Source: Chryseobacterium luteum
GTDB taxonomy: Bacteria > Bacteroidota > Bacteroidia > Flavobacteriales > Weeksellaceae
Direction of reading: 5' to 3'
Assembly (NCBI RefSeq): GCF_000737785.1
Contig: NZ_JPRO01000001.1
Coordinates: 124,001 to 188,000, forward strand
DNA length: 64,000 nt
The position numbers and the translations under genes were made by a program. Below the pieces are notes generated by a model, which did no database searches, was not told the DNA's origin, and saw only the letters and a program-made list of their open reading frames with translations. Shown here one piece after another: positions 41,190 to 49,645 of the stretch. Position 1 is the stretch's first letter, and each line of letters begins with the position of its first letter.

Positions 41190-42128
41190 TTAAATAATAA
41201 ACTTATTACTGATTGACTGATGCTCGTGAACCATCTTCATAACGTCTGCAAATAATGGGGCGCAAGATAGCACTTTTATTTTAGTTGACAAATTATTTTT
41301 AACAGGAATTGAGTCAGTTACAATAACTTCCAACAATTTAGAGTTCTCAATATTATCATAAGCTTTTCCGGAAAGTACTCCGTGAGTTGCCATAGCTCTT
41401 ACTGATTTTGCCCCTTTGTCGATCAGGATCTCTGCAGCTTTGCAAAGCGTCCCTGCCGTATCAATCATATCATCAATAAGGATTACGTTTTTGCCTGCTA
41501 CATCCCCGATAAGGAACATTTCTTCTACAACGTTTGCTTTTTTTCTTTCTTTGTAAGCAATTACTACTTCTGCACCTAAGTGTCCTGCATAGTTTTTCGC
41601 TCTTTTTGCACCTCCCATGTCTGGAGAAGCAATGGTAAGATTATCTAAATTCAGAGATTTGATATGATCTACAAAAATAGTAGAAGCATATAGGTGATCT
41701 ACTGGAATTTCGAAGAATCCCTGAATCTGGTCTGCGTGAAGATCCATAGTCATGATTCTCGTTGCTCCTGCGGCTGTTAATAAATTAGCAACCAGCTTTG
41801 CCCCTATCGGAGCTCTTGGCTTGTCCTTTCTGTCCTGTCTTGCAAGTCCGAAATAAGGGATCACAACAGTAATACTTTTTGCGGAAGCTCTTTTCGCTGC
41901 ATCAATCATCAATAGAAGTTCTAGAAGATTGTCTGCTGGCGGGAAGGTAGATCCTATCAGGAAAACTCGTCCTCCTCTTACAGACTCATCCAAAACAGGC
42001 TCAAATTCCCCGTCGCTGAACTCCTGAAAGTTGATTTTTCCTAACTCTTTCCCATAATATTGGGCAATTTTTTCTGCCAAGTCCTTACTGGTTCTTGTAC
42101 AAAATAGATAACTTAACTGATCGGCCAT
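41190..42128 (-). CDS. prs: Ribose-phosphate pyrophosphokinase
   Basis: Makes PRPP from ribose-5-phosphate and ATP, for nucleotide, histidine and tryptophan synthesis. Motifs of class I enzymes are present: SDGEFEPVLDESVRG near 38-52, PYFGLARQDRKDKPR near 95-109 with the ATP-binding residues, RIMTMDLHADQIQGFF with the metal-binding His, and VILIDDMIDTAGTLCKAAEIL (PRPP loop) near 214-234. The 312-residue length is normal. A TAAATTTG promoter element lies 22 bases upstream. Confidence 0.97.
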   Translation of the reverse strand: MADQLSYLFCTRTSKDLAEKIAQYYGKELGKINFQEFSDGEFEPVLDESVRGGRVFLIGSTFPPADNLLELLLMIDAAKRASAKSITVVIPYFGLARQDRKDKPRAPIGAKLVANLLTAAGATRIMTMDLHADQIQGFFEIPVDHLYASTIFVDHIKSLNLDNLTIASPDMGGAKRAKNYAGHLGAEVVIAYKERKKANVVEEMFLIGDVAGKNVILIDDMIDTAGTLCKAAEILIDKGAKSVRAMATHGVLSGKAYDNIENSKLLEVIVTDSIPVKNNLSTKIKVLSCAPLFADVMKMVHEHQSISNKFII

Positions 42129-42149
42129 TTTTACTTTTTAAAGATTTTG

Positions 42150-42157
42150 CAAATTTA
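42150..42157 (-). promoter_or_regulatory. Promoter -7 element of prs
   Basis: Reads TAAATTTG on the minus strand, 22 bases before the prs ATG at 42128. Confidence 0.6.
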
Positions 42158-42161
42158 AAAA

Positions 42162-42190
42162 AAAACCACAAGAATTACTCTTGTGGTTTC
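42162..42190 (-). terminator. Terminator after the SGNH-hydrolase gene
   Basis: AAACCACAAGA / TCTTGTGGTTT with a five-base loop; A residues on its left give the T tract on the minus strand. Confidence 0.85.
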
Positions 42191-42213
42191 TAAGTTTTTA
42201 TTTTCCTGTATGA

Positions 42214-43776
42214 TTACGGGAATTTTACTCCTGAATATTTGTTAGGATCTACCTGTGGTAAGGTGGATTTATACTTTTGGTTGATAGATTTAATAAACTC
42301 GTTGGCAATAATTGCATAACCTCTTCCGGTAAGGTGAACCCCATCAAGAGAGAAAGCTCCTCCGGTCACGAATTTGGCAGTATACTTCACCCCATCGTAA
42401 GTAATACCCGACTTCCCATTAAGCTCAACCATTTTGGCATTACCATCTACAAAAGCCAATCCATAAGAATCCGCAAGTGATTTTATAGAATTATTATAGG
42501 CATCTACTGCGGTTTTCACATAAGAAGCTTCTGTTTTTGTTAATACATGCTGGTTTTGCAGCGGATAAGAAATTCCGTAAACATTTACAGGAGTCGGTAC
42601 TCCAGATGCAACAGTTCCTATTAGAGAACTTGTTGTAAGAAGGATATAATCTTCTGATGTAGCTTGTCTTGCCTGTCCAAAGATTTGTCCGAATGCAGCT
42701 GCTGTAAGCGCTCCTAAAGAAGGAGTCAGGGCAGCAGTAAGCTGTGCAGACAGATCTGTAAGAGCAACATCTTTAATCAAAACAGGATTCGAAGAAGTGG
42801 AAGAGAGCAAATTAATTCTGTCTCCTGCTCCAAAAGCAGTAAGTGCTTGTTTTAGCGGCCCGTATAAATTTGTATTAAGTGTTGTTAAATTCGCTCCTAA
42901 AGTTGTTGGAGTTAAAGGGTTGTAAGGAACTGTCGTAAAGAAAGGAATGGATGTAACATAAGGAATATTTCCAATAACTCCTTTTGTTGTCCCTACACTT
43001 TTAAGCCCATCCAGTACCCCTTTAATAGATCCTGCTACAAGATTAGGATCAGAAATATCATTTGATTTATAAGTTAATGGATTTACATTATTACTCTGAA
43101 CCGTTGCCGGAGTATAAGTAGTAATCCCTCCTACAGTCTGAGAATTCGTTCCCCCATTGGTGGCATAAGATAATACATCATTATTTCCAATCCAAAGAGA
43201 GAAGAAAGTAGGTTTCTGAGCCATTGCATCCTGTAAAACAGAAGTTGTTGCAGAAGTAGCAAATCGCACAAAATAAGGATTGGCAGCTCCTAACGCAAGG
43301 TTAGCAGCACTTCCGTAACCCGGCGCAACCAGATGGAAAGACTTCGCTCCCGGAACTCCCATATTCTGGTAAGGTCCACCGGCAGTTACATTATCCAATG
43401 CTGCAGCAGGGCTACTGGCAACCGGTCCTAAACTCCCGCTTGAAGCCAGTTGAAGAGTTAATTTCCCAGGAAAGCCGGGCAATCCTATAAATCCTCCCAC
43501 ATCATTGGGCATCAAAGGTTGTTTAAATGCACCACCACCTGCAAGCTTCATCTGCATTGCAATAATACTTGGGTATGATTCGTTTTGTCCGCTGCTGTAA
43601 AGAGCTCCATCCCTGTAACCGGAAGTCAGAGAGTTTCCTAAAGAAACATAATTAGAAAAGTTAGCCTCCCCGCTTGTCACCTGGATATCTTTTACATCAG
43701 TGTCGAAATCATTCTCACAACTTGTTGTAAAAAGAAGTGCAGAAACGGCAAGTGTTGATATTATAATTTTTTTCAT
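42214..43776 (-). CDS. SGNH/GDSL-hydrolase lipoprotein (520 aa)
   Basis: The lipoprotein signal MKKIIISTLAVSALLFTTSC ends at the lipid Cys, residue 20. SGNH blocks: nucleophile in YVSLGNSLTSGY near 43-54 (GNSL in place of GDSL), Gly in the middle, Asn in LWIGNNDVLSYA near 195-206, and the DxxH pair in DGVHLTGRGYAIIANEF near 480-496. The esterase or lipase acts at the outer membrane; its substrate is not evident. It is 10 bases behind the OmpP1/FadL-type porin gene, so the two are one operon, suggesting that lipid-like substrates are split at the surface and taken in by the porin (inference). Confidence 0.88.
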   Translation of the reverse strand: MKKIIISTLAVSALLFTTSCENDFDTDVKDIQVTSGEANFSNYVSLGNSLTSGYRDGALYSSGQNESYPSIIAMQMKLAGGGAFKQPLMPNDVGGFIGLPGFPGKLTLQLASSGSLGPVASSPAAALDNVTAGGPYQNMGVPGAKSFHLVAPGYGSAANLALGAANPYFVRFATSATTSVLQDAMAQKPTFFSLWIGNNDVLSYATNGGTNSQTVGGITTYTPATVQSNNVNPLTYKSNDISDPNLVAGSIKGVLDGLKSVGTTKGVIGNIPYVTSIPFFTTVPYNPLTPTTLGANLTTLNTNLYGPLKQALTAFGAGDRINLLSSTSSNPVLIKDVALTDLSAQLTAALTPSLGALTAAAFGQIFGQARQATSEDYILLTTSSLIGTVASGVPTPVNVYGISYPLQNQHVLTKTEASYVKTAVDAYNNSIKSLADSYGLAFVDGNAKMVELNGKSGITYDGVKYTAKFVTGGAFSLDGVHLTGRGYAIIANEFIKSINQKYKSTLPQVDPNKYSGVKFP

Positions 43777-43786
43777 AGTCGATCAA

Positions 43787-45031
43787 TTAAAAAGGGTTGT
43801 ATGATAAACCTAAACCTAAGTAGAACGCTTTAGCTTTTGCCTGTCCGTTAAAGCCAAGGGTGGCATTTTTCACATCTCTGGCCTGAGGAATTGCATATCC
43901 TCCTGCTATATCAACTCCAAATTGCTTTAGTTTAAAGCCAAGACCTCCGGTAATTACGTAAGTATTAAATGAAGGTGTTTCCGGAATAAAGTTTTCGTCA
44001 GTGTACGGAGATTCGTCATAGTAAGCCCCCAAACGTCCAAAAATCATATCAGTAAATGCATACTGCGTTCCCAATCTGAATGTTTTTGAATTTCTGAAGT
44101 TTTTAGGAGATACAAGAACTGTAGGATCTGCCGGATTGTTTGTTGCAACCGGAGCCGTAGCAAAATCCAGAGTCAGCTTGCTGTATCTTTCCCATCCGTG
44201 ATAGTTAAAGTCTGCTGAAACCAGCCATTTCGGAGTAACCTTGTATGTTAAACCTATTGTATATTCTTCTACCAAAGGAAGTGTTGCTGTAAATTTATCC
44301 TGTCCAGTACTTGGATCCAGCCCTAATAATGGATAAATAGATGCTGAAGGGAACTTGAATGTTGCAGTTCCTTTTTTAGCCTTCATATCTATAGGCGAAC
44401 GGTAGGCAATACTGATATCTAATTTCGGATCAGGTCTGAAATAGAACCCGAATCCGTAACCGCTTCCACTTGCTTTTTCGTCTTTAATGTTTAATTCACC
44501 GCCAAACTGAGTCACAGCTTTATCCCAGTCTACTTTACCTTTTGCATAAATATAACTTGCTCCGAATGATACCCAGGGAGCCAGCTTCACAGAAACCATA
44601 GGCTGAAAATAGAAGCTCTTAAGCTCCAGCTTCTGCACCATTTCTTTTCCTTCCCAATCGCTTGGCCACTGGATCGTGCTTCCAAAAGGTGTCGTAAAAC
44701 TGAAACCGACAGATAGGTTCTCTATCGGTCTGTAAGCAACCGCAGCATATAACGGAGTACCCATAGGATTATCTGTTTCTGTACTCTGTAAAGTATTCAA
44801 GTTTTGAAAAGTAACTTTATTACTTGCACCAAACCCTCCTGCCACTATACTCAGTTTTGAAGGAATGAATGACATACCCGCTGGGTTAAAGAATGCCACA
44901 CTTGCATCTTCGGCATGAGCACTAGTATGCGCCATTGCCAATTGTTTCACTCCCTGCAGAGATACCCTGAAGCCCCCCGCGTAAGATAAAACACCCGCCA
45001 ATAAAGCAGTTGATACTAATATTTTTTTCAT
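43787..45031 (-). CDS. OmpP1/FadL-family outer-membrane transporter (414 aa)
   Basis: Fourteen-strand barrel proteins of this family let long-chain fatty acids and other hydrophobic compounds through the outer membrane. The frame is open to 45106, but the ATG at 45031 gives a clean signal peptide (MKKILVSTALLAGVLSYAGG). The N-terminal hatch signature follows: AHAEDASVAFFNPAGMSFI near 41-59. The chain ends in Phe (LGLGLSYNPF), as expected for a barrel inserted by the Bam machinery. Many strands with alternating polar and aromatic residues are seen, for example WLVSADFNYHGWERYSKLTL. Confidence 0.92.
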   Translation of the reverse strand: MKKILVSTALLAGVLSYAGGFRVSLQGVKQLAMAHTSAHAEDASVAFFNPAGMSFIPSKLSIVAGGFGASNKVTFQNLNTLQSTETDNPMGTPLYAAVAYRPIENLSVGFSFTTPFGSTIQWPSDWEGKEMVQKLELKSFYFQPMVSVKLAPWVSFGASYIYAKGKVDWDKAVTQFGGELNIKDEKASGSGYGFGFYFRPDPKLDISIAYRSPIDMKAKKGTATFKFPSASIYPLLGLDPSTGQDKFTATLPLVEEYTIGLTYKVTPKWLVSADFNYHGWERYSKLTLDFATAPVATNNPADPTVLVSPKNFRNSKTFRLGTQYAFTDMIFGRLGAYYDESPYTDENFIPETPSFNTYVITGGLGFKLKQFGVDIAGGYAIPQARDVKNATLGFNGQAKAKAFYLGLGLSYNPF

Positions 45032-45259
45032 AGACTGTTTATTATATAACCCAAATATAAAATTATTTTGAATACTCCTGTTAATATTTCTTAATATTTT
45101 AAACAATATCCCAAAAGAAAATTATGTTTAAAATAGTACTTTAAAAATATATTTACTTAAACCCATATCCCATAGCCACTTACTAAGTTTTAACTAAGGG
45201 TATATTTTTCACGTTTAATGTTAAACAACAGCGATATTGAATATTTAGGTATTTTAGAA

Positions 45260-45288
45260 TTGCATAAAGATAAATTTACATAAATTTG
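45260..45288 (+). promoter_or_regulatory. Promoter of the ricT-gldH-PBP1A operon
   Basis: TTG at 45260-45262 and TAAATTTG at 45281-45288 are 18 bases apart, the best complete match to the two-part Bacteroidota promoter in the window. The ATG follows 22 bases later. Confidence 0.7.
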
Positions 45289-45310
45289 CAAGATTATAAA
45301 AAATAGTTAT

Positions 45311-46729
45311 ATGAGTTGTGGATGCAAAACATCCGGCGATTCTGCCCATTCTTGCGGACCAAAAAAAACCGCGAATGGTTGTGAAAGTGTAAATACCTGT
45401 GGTAATAGTTATAAATTAAGTGTTTTCGACTGGCTTTCTAACATCAACAACCCCGCATCAAACAGGTGCGATCTTGTGGAAGTTAGATTTAAAAATGACA
45501 GAAAATCGTTTTATAAAAATGTAAACAATATTCCTTTACATATAGGTAGCGTAGTAACAGTAGAATCAAGCCCCGGACACGATGTAGGCGTTGTAAGCCT
45601 CACCGGAGAATTAGTAAAGATTCAGATGAAAAAGAAAAAATTTCCTGAAGAATCTATACTTAAAATATACAGACAGGCTAACCAGAAAGACCTTGAGGTT
45701 TGGCAGGAAGCAAGAAAAAAAGAAGACAGTGTAAAGCTTGAAGCAAGAAAAATTGCCCATAGAATAGGGCTTGAAATGAAGGTAACTGATGTAGAATATC
45801 AGGGAGACGCTTCAAAGATCACCTTTTATTACACCGCTGATAACCGTGTGGATTTCAGACAACTGATAAAGGAATACGCAGGCGCTTTCAGAACGAAGAT
45901 CGACATGAAACAGATCGGCTTCAGACAGGAAGCGGCAAAAGTCGGAGGTATCGGATCATGCGGAAGAGAACTCTGCTGTTCAACATGGCTTACCGATTTC
46001 AGATCGGTCAATACGAATGTAGCCAGATACCAGCAGCTAAGCATTAATCCTCAAAAGCTTGCAGGACAATGCGGTAAATTAAAATGCTGTCTTAATTACG
46101 AACTTGACAGCTATCTTGATGCATTGAGCAACTTCCCTTCCTCTTCAACCACCCTGGACACAGAAAAAGGAAGAGCATTCTGTATCAAAATAGACGTTTT
46201 CAAAAAGAAAATGTGGTTTGCTTATGTAGACAGTTCTATGGCATGGTATGATTTTGATATTGAACTCGTTAAGAAATTAATAGCCAAAAATAAAAAAGGC
46301 GAAAAAACCCTTCCTTTAGAAGACCTTAAACAGCCTGACACCCCTATCCATACTATCGACCTGATCCAGGAAAACAATATGGACAGATTCGAAAAGAAAA
46401 ACAGAGGCAACAACAGGAACAGAAACCAGAACAGGCCAAACAACGGCGGACAGCCCCAGGGACAACAAGGGCAAGGACAGGCACCAAAGAAAAACAGACC
46501 GGAAAGAACTGAAAGATCTGAGAGACCTGACAGGCCCGAGAGATCAGAAAACCCTAATGCTAACACCGGAAATCAGCCAAGACAGCAGCAAAAGCCACAG
46601 CCTAAACCGCAGCCAAAAGCGCAAACGGAAAAACCCGATGCAACTTCTGATCCTGAGAAAAAACAGCAAAACCCGAACAAGAAAAATTTTAAAAAGAAAT
46701 ATCCTCCAAAAAAAGATAAAAATGCGTAA
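45311..46729 (+). CDS. PSP1-domain protein, RicT-like (472 aa)
   Basis: Cytoplasmic PSP1 proteins (RicT/YaaT in Bacillus) carry Fe-S clusters and act with partner proteins on RNase Y-type mRNA processing there. The PSP1 core covers about residues 50-270, with GSCGRELCCSTWLTDF near 215-230 and QCGKLKCCLNYELDSYL near 253-269 giving the Cys pairs. The N-terminus has five additional Cys in 30 residues (C3, C5, C14, C23, C29). The last 120 residues are low-complexity, rich in Asn, Gln, Pro, Arg and Lys, probably disordered and possibly RNA-binding. The next gene overlaps its end by 8 bases. Confidence 0.85.
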   Translation: MSCGCKTSGDSAHSCGPKKTANGCESVNTCGNSYKLSVFDWLSNINNPASNRCDLVEVRFKNDRKSFYKNVNNIPLHIGSVVTVESSPGHDVGVVSLTGELVKIQMKKKKFPEESILKIYRQANQKDLEVWQEARKKEDSVKLEARKIAHRIGLEMKVTDVEYQGDASKITFYYTADNRVDFRQLIKEYAGAFRTKIDMKQIGFRQEAAKVGGIGSCGRELCCSTWLTDFRSVNTNVARYQQLSINPQKLAGQCGKLKCCLNYELDSYLDALSNFPSSSTTLDTEKGRAFCIKIDVFKKKMWFAYVDSSMAWYDFDIELVKKLIAKNKKGEKTLPLEDLKQPDTPIHTIDLIQENNMDRFEKKNRGNNRNRNQNRPNNGGQPQGQQGQGQAPKKNRPERTERSERPDRPERSENPNANTGNQPRQQQKPQPKPQPKAQTEKPDATSDPEKKQQNPNKKNFKKKYPPKKDKNA

Positions 46730-47186
46730 AATTTCAGGATTATTACCTCTTATCCTTTTCTTTAGCTGTCATTCTTCCTCAGAAGAAAATGTCATTATGA
46801 ATTCCGTTAACAACAAATGGAATAAGAAAAGTGAACAAAAATTTAATCTTGAAGTTTCAGATCCGCAGAATCCTAAAAATATTATATTTGTCGTAAGAAA
46901 TAACAATACATACCCTTACAGCAATATAAGATTTATTGTAAATTTCACCAATCTCCAGAACAAAAAGAAGGAAACAGACACCCTGAACTATGTACTGGCA
47001 AAACCAAACGGAGAATGGCTTGGTACAGGTTTTGGTGATACGAAGGAAGCATTATTTCAATATAAAATGAACTATAAATTTCCGGGAAAGGGAAAGTATG
47101 AAATCAGCCTGATCCAGGCGATGAGGAATGACAACCTTCCGGGAATTGAAGACGTTGGAGTAAAAGTAGAAACGGCTAAACCGTAA
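46722..47186 (+). CDS. gldH: Gliding-motility lipoprotein GldH (154 aa)
   Basis: GldH is an envelope lipoprotein needed for gliding and chitin use in Flavobacterium johnsoniae. The frame runs open from 46557, but the true start is the ATG at 46722: it gives the lipoprotein signal RKISGLLPLILFFSC with the lipid Cys at 16. The body is one beta-sandwich domain with NNTYPYSNIRFIVNFTN near 60-76 and GEWLGTGFGDTKEALFQYK near 95-113, as in GldH proteins. It overlaps the ricT-like gene by 8 bases and is 6 bases from the PBP1A gene. Confidence 0.9.
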   Translation: MRKISGLLPLILFFSCHSSSEENVIMNSVNNKWNKKSEQKFNLEVSDPQNPKNIIFVVRNNNTYPYSNIRFIVNFTNLQNKKKETDTLNYVLAKPNGEWLGTGFGDTKEALFQYKMNYKFPGKGKYEISLIQAMRNDNLPGIEDVGVKVETAKP

Positions 47187-47192
47187 CCATAA

Positions 47193-49571
47193 ATGGAAGA
47201 CAACAGACAAAATGCAGGAAACACGGGAAAAACCTTCCCTCTTCCTCCCAAAAAAAAGAAAGATACCTCTTGGAAAAAATGGGTTAGATTCATTTGGATC
47301 GCACTCATTGCTGTAGTTTTAGGTATTTCAGGACTTTTCTTTGCTGTTTCCCAGGGATTTCTTGGAGAAATGCCGGATGTAAAGGAGCTTGAAAACCCTG
47401 ATATCTATGTCGCCTCTGAAATCATTTCATCGGATGGTGTTACGTTAGGCAAGTTTGAAAAAGAAAAAACACAACCTATCGTTTACAAGGATCTTCCGCC
47501 CTACCTTATTTATGCGCTTCAGGCTAAAGAGGATGAACGTTTCAAAGAACATTCGGGGATCGATCTTCAGTCTATTGCCAGAGCCGTAGTGTATGGCGGC
47601 GGACGAGGCGGGGGTTCCACCATTACCCAACAGCTTGCCAAGCTTCTGTTCACAGGATCTGCTTCCCAGAATAAAATTGAAAGAGCATTTCAGAAACTGA
47701 AAGAATGGGTTGTTGCTGTGAGCCTTGAAAAAAGATACACCAAAGAAGAGATTATTACCCTGTATTTCAATAAGTTTGACTTCCTTTTTAATGCTAACGG
47801 TGTAGAAATGGCCTCTAAGGTTTATTTCAACAAAAAGACTTCGGAACTTACTCTTCCTGAAGCGGCAACGTTTGTAGCAATGCTGGAAAATCCAAGAAAA
47901 AATAATCCTTACAGATATCCTGAAAAAGCGAAGGAAAGGAGAAATGTGGTGCTGGATCAAATGCAGAAAACAGGTTATATTGACCAGGCTACTTATGAAA
48001 AAGCCATCAATACCCCTATTGAAGTGGACTTCCACCCTATAAAAAATATTACAGACGGATATTCCGCCTATTATAAGTTTTATTTAAGAAAAGAAATAGA
48101 CAGGTATCTTGAAGGCTATGAAAAGGAAACCGGCAAGAAGCTTAACCTCTACAAAGACGGATTAAAGATATACGTAACCCTGGATTCTAAAATGCAGAAA
48201 TACGCAGAAGAGTCTATCAAGGAGCACCTTACGGATCTACAGAAAAGATTTGATGCAGAACAGAGAGGAAGAAAAGACAGACCGTTCTATTACCTGACCA
48301 AAAAGCAGGCTAATGATGTAATGATGCAGGCCGTAAGAAGAACAGGCCGTTACAAGCTGTTAAAGGCAGACAATATGCCTGAAGATTCCATTATTATGGA
48401 GTTTAAAAAACCTATTAAAACTTCAAGGTTCACATGGGCCGGTGAAGAAGAAGTGGAAATGTCTCCATGGGATTCCATCAGATATCACAAGCAGATCGCT
48501 CAGGCAGGCTTGATGTCAATGGTTCCGGGAAGTGGTGAGATCAAAGCATGGGTAGGCGGTATAGACTGGCAGCACTTCCAGTATGACCATATCAAACAAG
48601 GTAAAAGACAGGTAGGATCTACCTTTAAGCCTTTCGTATATGCTACCGCTATTATGAAACTGGGAATGACACCTTGTTCAACTGTTTCTAACGCTTCTTA
48701 CAGTCATAACGGATGGAATGTTCCGGGAAGAGGAGGAATGCTGACATTAAAAGACGGTCTTGCACACTCTCAGAACCCGATTGCAGCCAGATTGATTGAA
48801 ATGACGGGTGTAGATGCTGTTATCCAGACGGCAAGAGATCTGGGAGTGACAGAAGATATCCCAAGAAACAATACCATTGCTTTAGGTTCATCAGATATTA
48901 CAATTTATGAGATGCTTGGTGCCTACAGTACTTTCGCCAACTACGGAAACTACAATAAACCTGAAATGATCTGGAGGATTGAAGATGCCAACGGAAGGGT
49001 TATAAAAGAAGTAAATGTAGAACCGAAAGAAGTAATGAACCCAATGTATGCCTACACCATGATCGAACTGATGAAAGGTGTTGCACAATACGGTACCGCT
49101 TCCGGAGAATTAGGAAGAAGAGGAATCTCAAAAGGAGTGGAAATTGCTGCCAAAACAGGTACTACACAGAACAACTCTGACGGTTGGTTTATGGGAATCA
49201 CTCCAAAACTGGCAACAGGAGCCTGGGTAGGATGGGAAGACAGAGCAACCCACTTTCTGGGAACCGGCGAAGGCCAGGGAGCAAAAATGGCATTACCGAT
49301 CTGGGCTATCTTCATGAAGAAAGTATGGGCAGACAAATCGCTGGGAATTACCCCTGACGATAAATTTACCAGACCATCAGACTGGAAAGACGGATGCTCA
49401 AACCTCAAAGGTCTTGGTGAAGGATATGGAGATGACGGAGGGCTTCAGACCATTGATGAGATCAAAAATCCAAGACAGGCTGATCCAACACCTAAAAACA
49501 ATACAGAAAAGAAAGAAGAAAATATCAATGACAATCTTCACTCCACCGATGAGGTAGATTTCAATAAATAA
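47193..49571 (+). CDS. Class A penicillin-binding protein (PBP1A-like, 792 aa)
   Basis: Bifunctional peptidoglycan synthase in the inner membrane. One membrane anchor lies at about 31-53. The glycosyltransferase domain has KEDERFKEHSGID at 112-124 with catalytic E113, and GGSTITQQLAKLLF near 137-150. The transpeptidase domain has GSTFKPFVYA with nucleophile S476, SQNPIAARLIE near 529-539, and KTGTTQNN near 652-659. A C-terminal acidic/polar tail of about 40 residues ends the chain. Coupled to gldH by a 6-base gap, so it is the last gene of the ricT-gldH operon. Confidence 0.95.
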   Translation: MEDNRQNAGNTGKTFPLPPKKKKDTSWKKWVRFIWIALIAVVLGISGLFFAVSQGFLGEMPDVKELENPDIYVASEIISSDGVTLGKFEKEKTQPIVYKDLPPYLIYALQAKEDERFKEHSGIDLQSIARAVVYGGGRGGGSTITQQLAKLLFTGSASQNKIERAFQKLKEWVVAVSLEKRYTKEEIITLYFNKFDFLFNANGVEMASKVYFNKKTSELTLPEAATFVAMLENPRKNNPYRYPEKAKERRNVVLDQMQKTGYIDQATYEKAINTPIEVDFHPIKNITDGYSAYYKFYLRKEIDRYLEGYEKETGKKLNLYKDGLKIYVTLDSKMQKYAEESIKEHLTDLQKRFDAEQRGRKDRPFYYLTKKQANDVMMQAVRRTGRYKLLKADNMPEDSIIMEFKKPIKTSRFTWAGEEEVEMSPWDSIRYHKQIAQAGLMSMVPGSGEIKAWVGGIDWQHFQYDHIKQGKRQVGSTFKPFVYATAIMKLGMTPCSTVSNASYSHNGWNVPGRGGMLTLKDGLAHSQNPIAARLIEMTGVDAVIQTARDLGVTEDIPRNNTIALGSSDITIYEMLGAYSTFANYGNYNKPEMIWRIEDANGRVIKEVNVEPKEVMNPMYAYTMIELMKGVAQYGTASGELGRRGISKGVEIAAKTGTTQNNSDGWFMGITPKLATGAWVGWEDRATHFLGTGEGQGAKMALPIWAIFMKKVWADKSLGITPDDKFTRPSDWKDGCSNLKGLGEGYGDDGGLQTIDEIKNPRQADPTPKNNTEKKEENINDNLHSTDEVDFNK

Positions 49572-49587
49572 ATTCTCTTTTAGAAAT

Positions 49588-49622
49588 ACACAGGACCTTT
49601 CAATAATTTGGAAGGTCTTTTC
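49588..49622 (+). terminator. Terminator of the PBP1A gene
   Basis: GACCTTTCAA / TTTGGAAGGTC hairpin followed by TTTTCTTT; it lies 17 bases after the stop codon. Confidence 0.7.
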
Positions 49623-49645
49623 TTTATAATTAATACCTTTGATAT

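Noticed and set aside
46222..46566. 114-codon Leu/Phe/Gly-rich frame opposite the RicT-like gene
   Set aside because: It is the antisense image of the low-complexity Asn/Gln/Pro/Arg tail.
46557..46721. 55-codon N-terminal extension of gldH
   Set aside because: It overlaps the RicT-like gene throughout, and the lipoprotein signal begins at the ATG at 46722.
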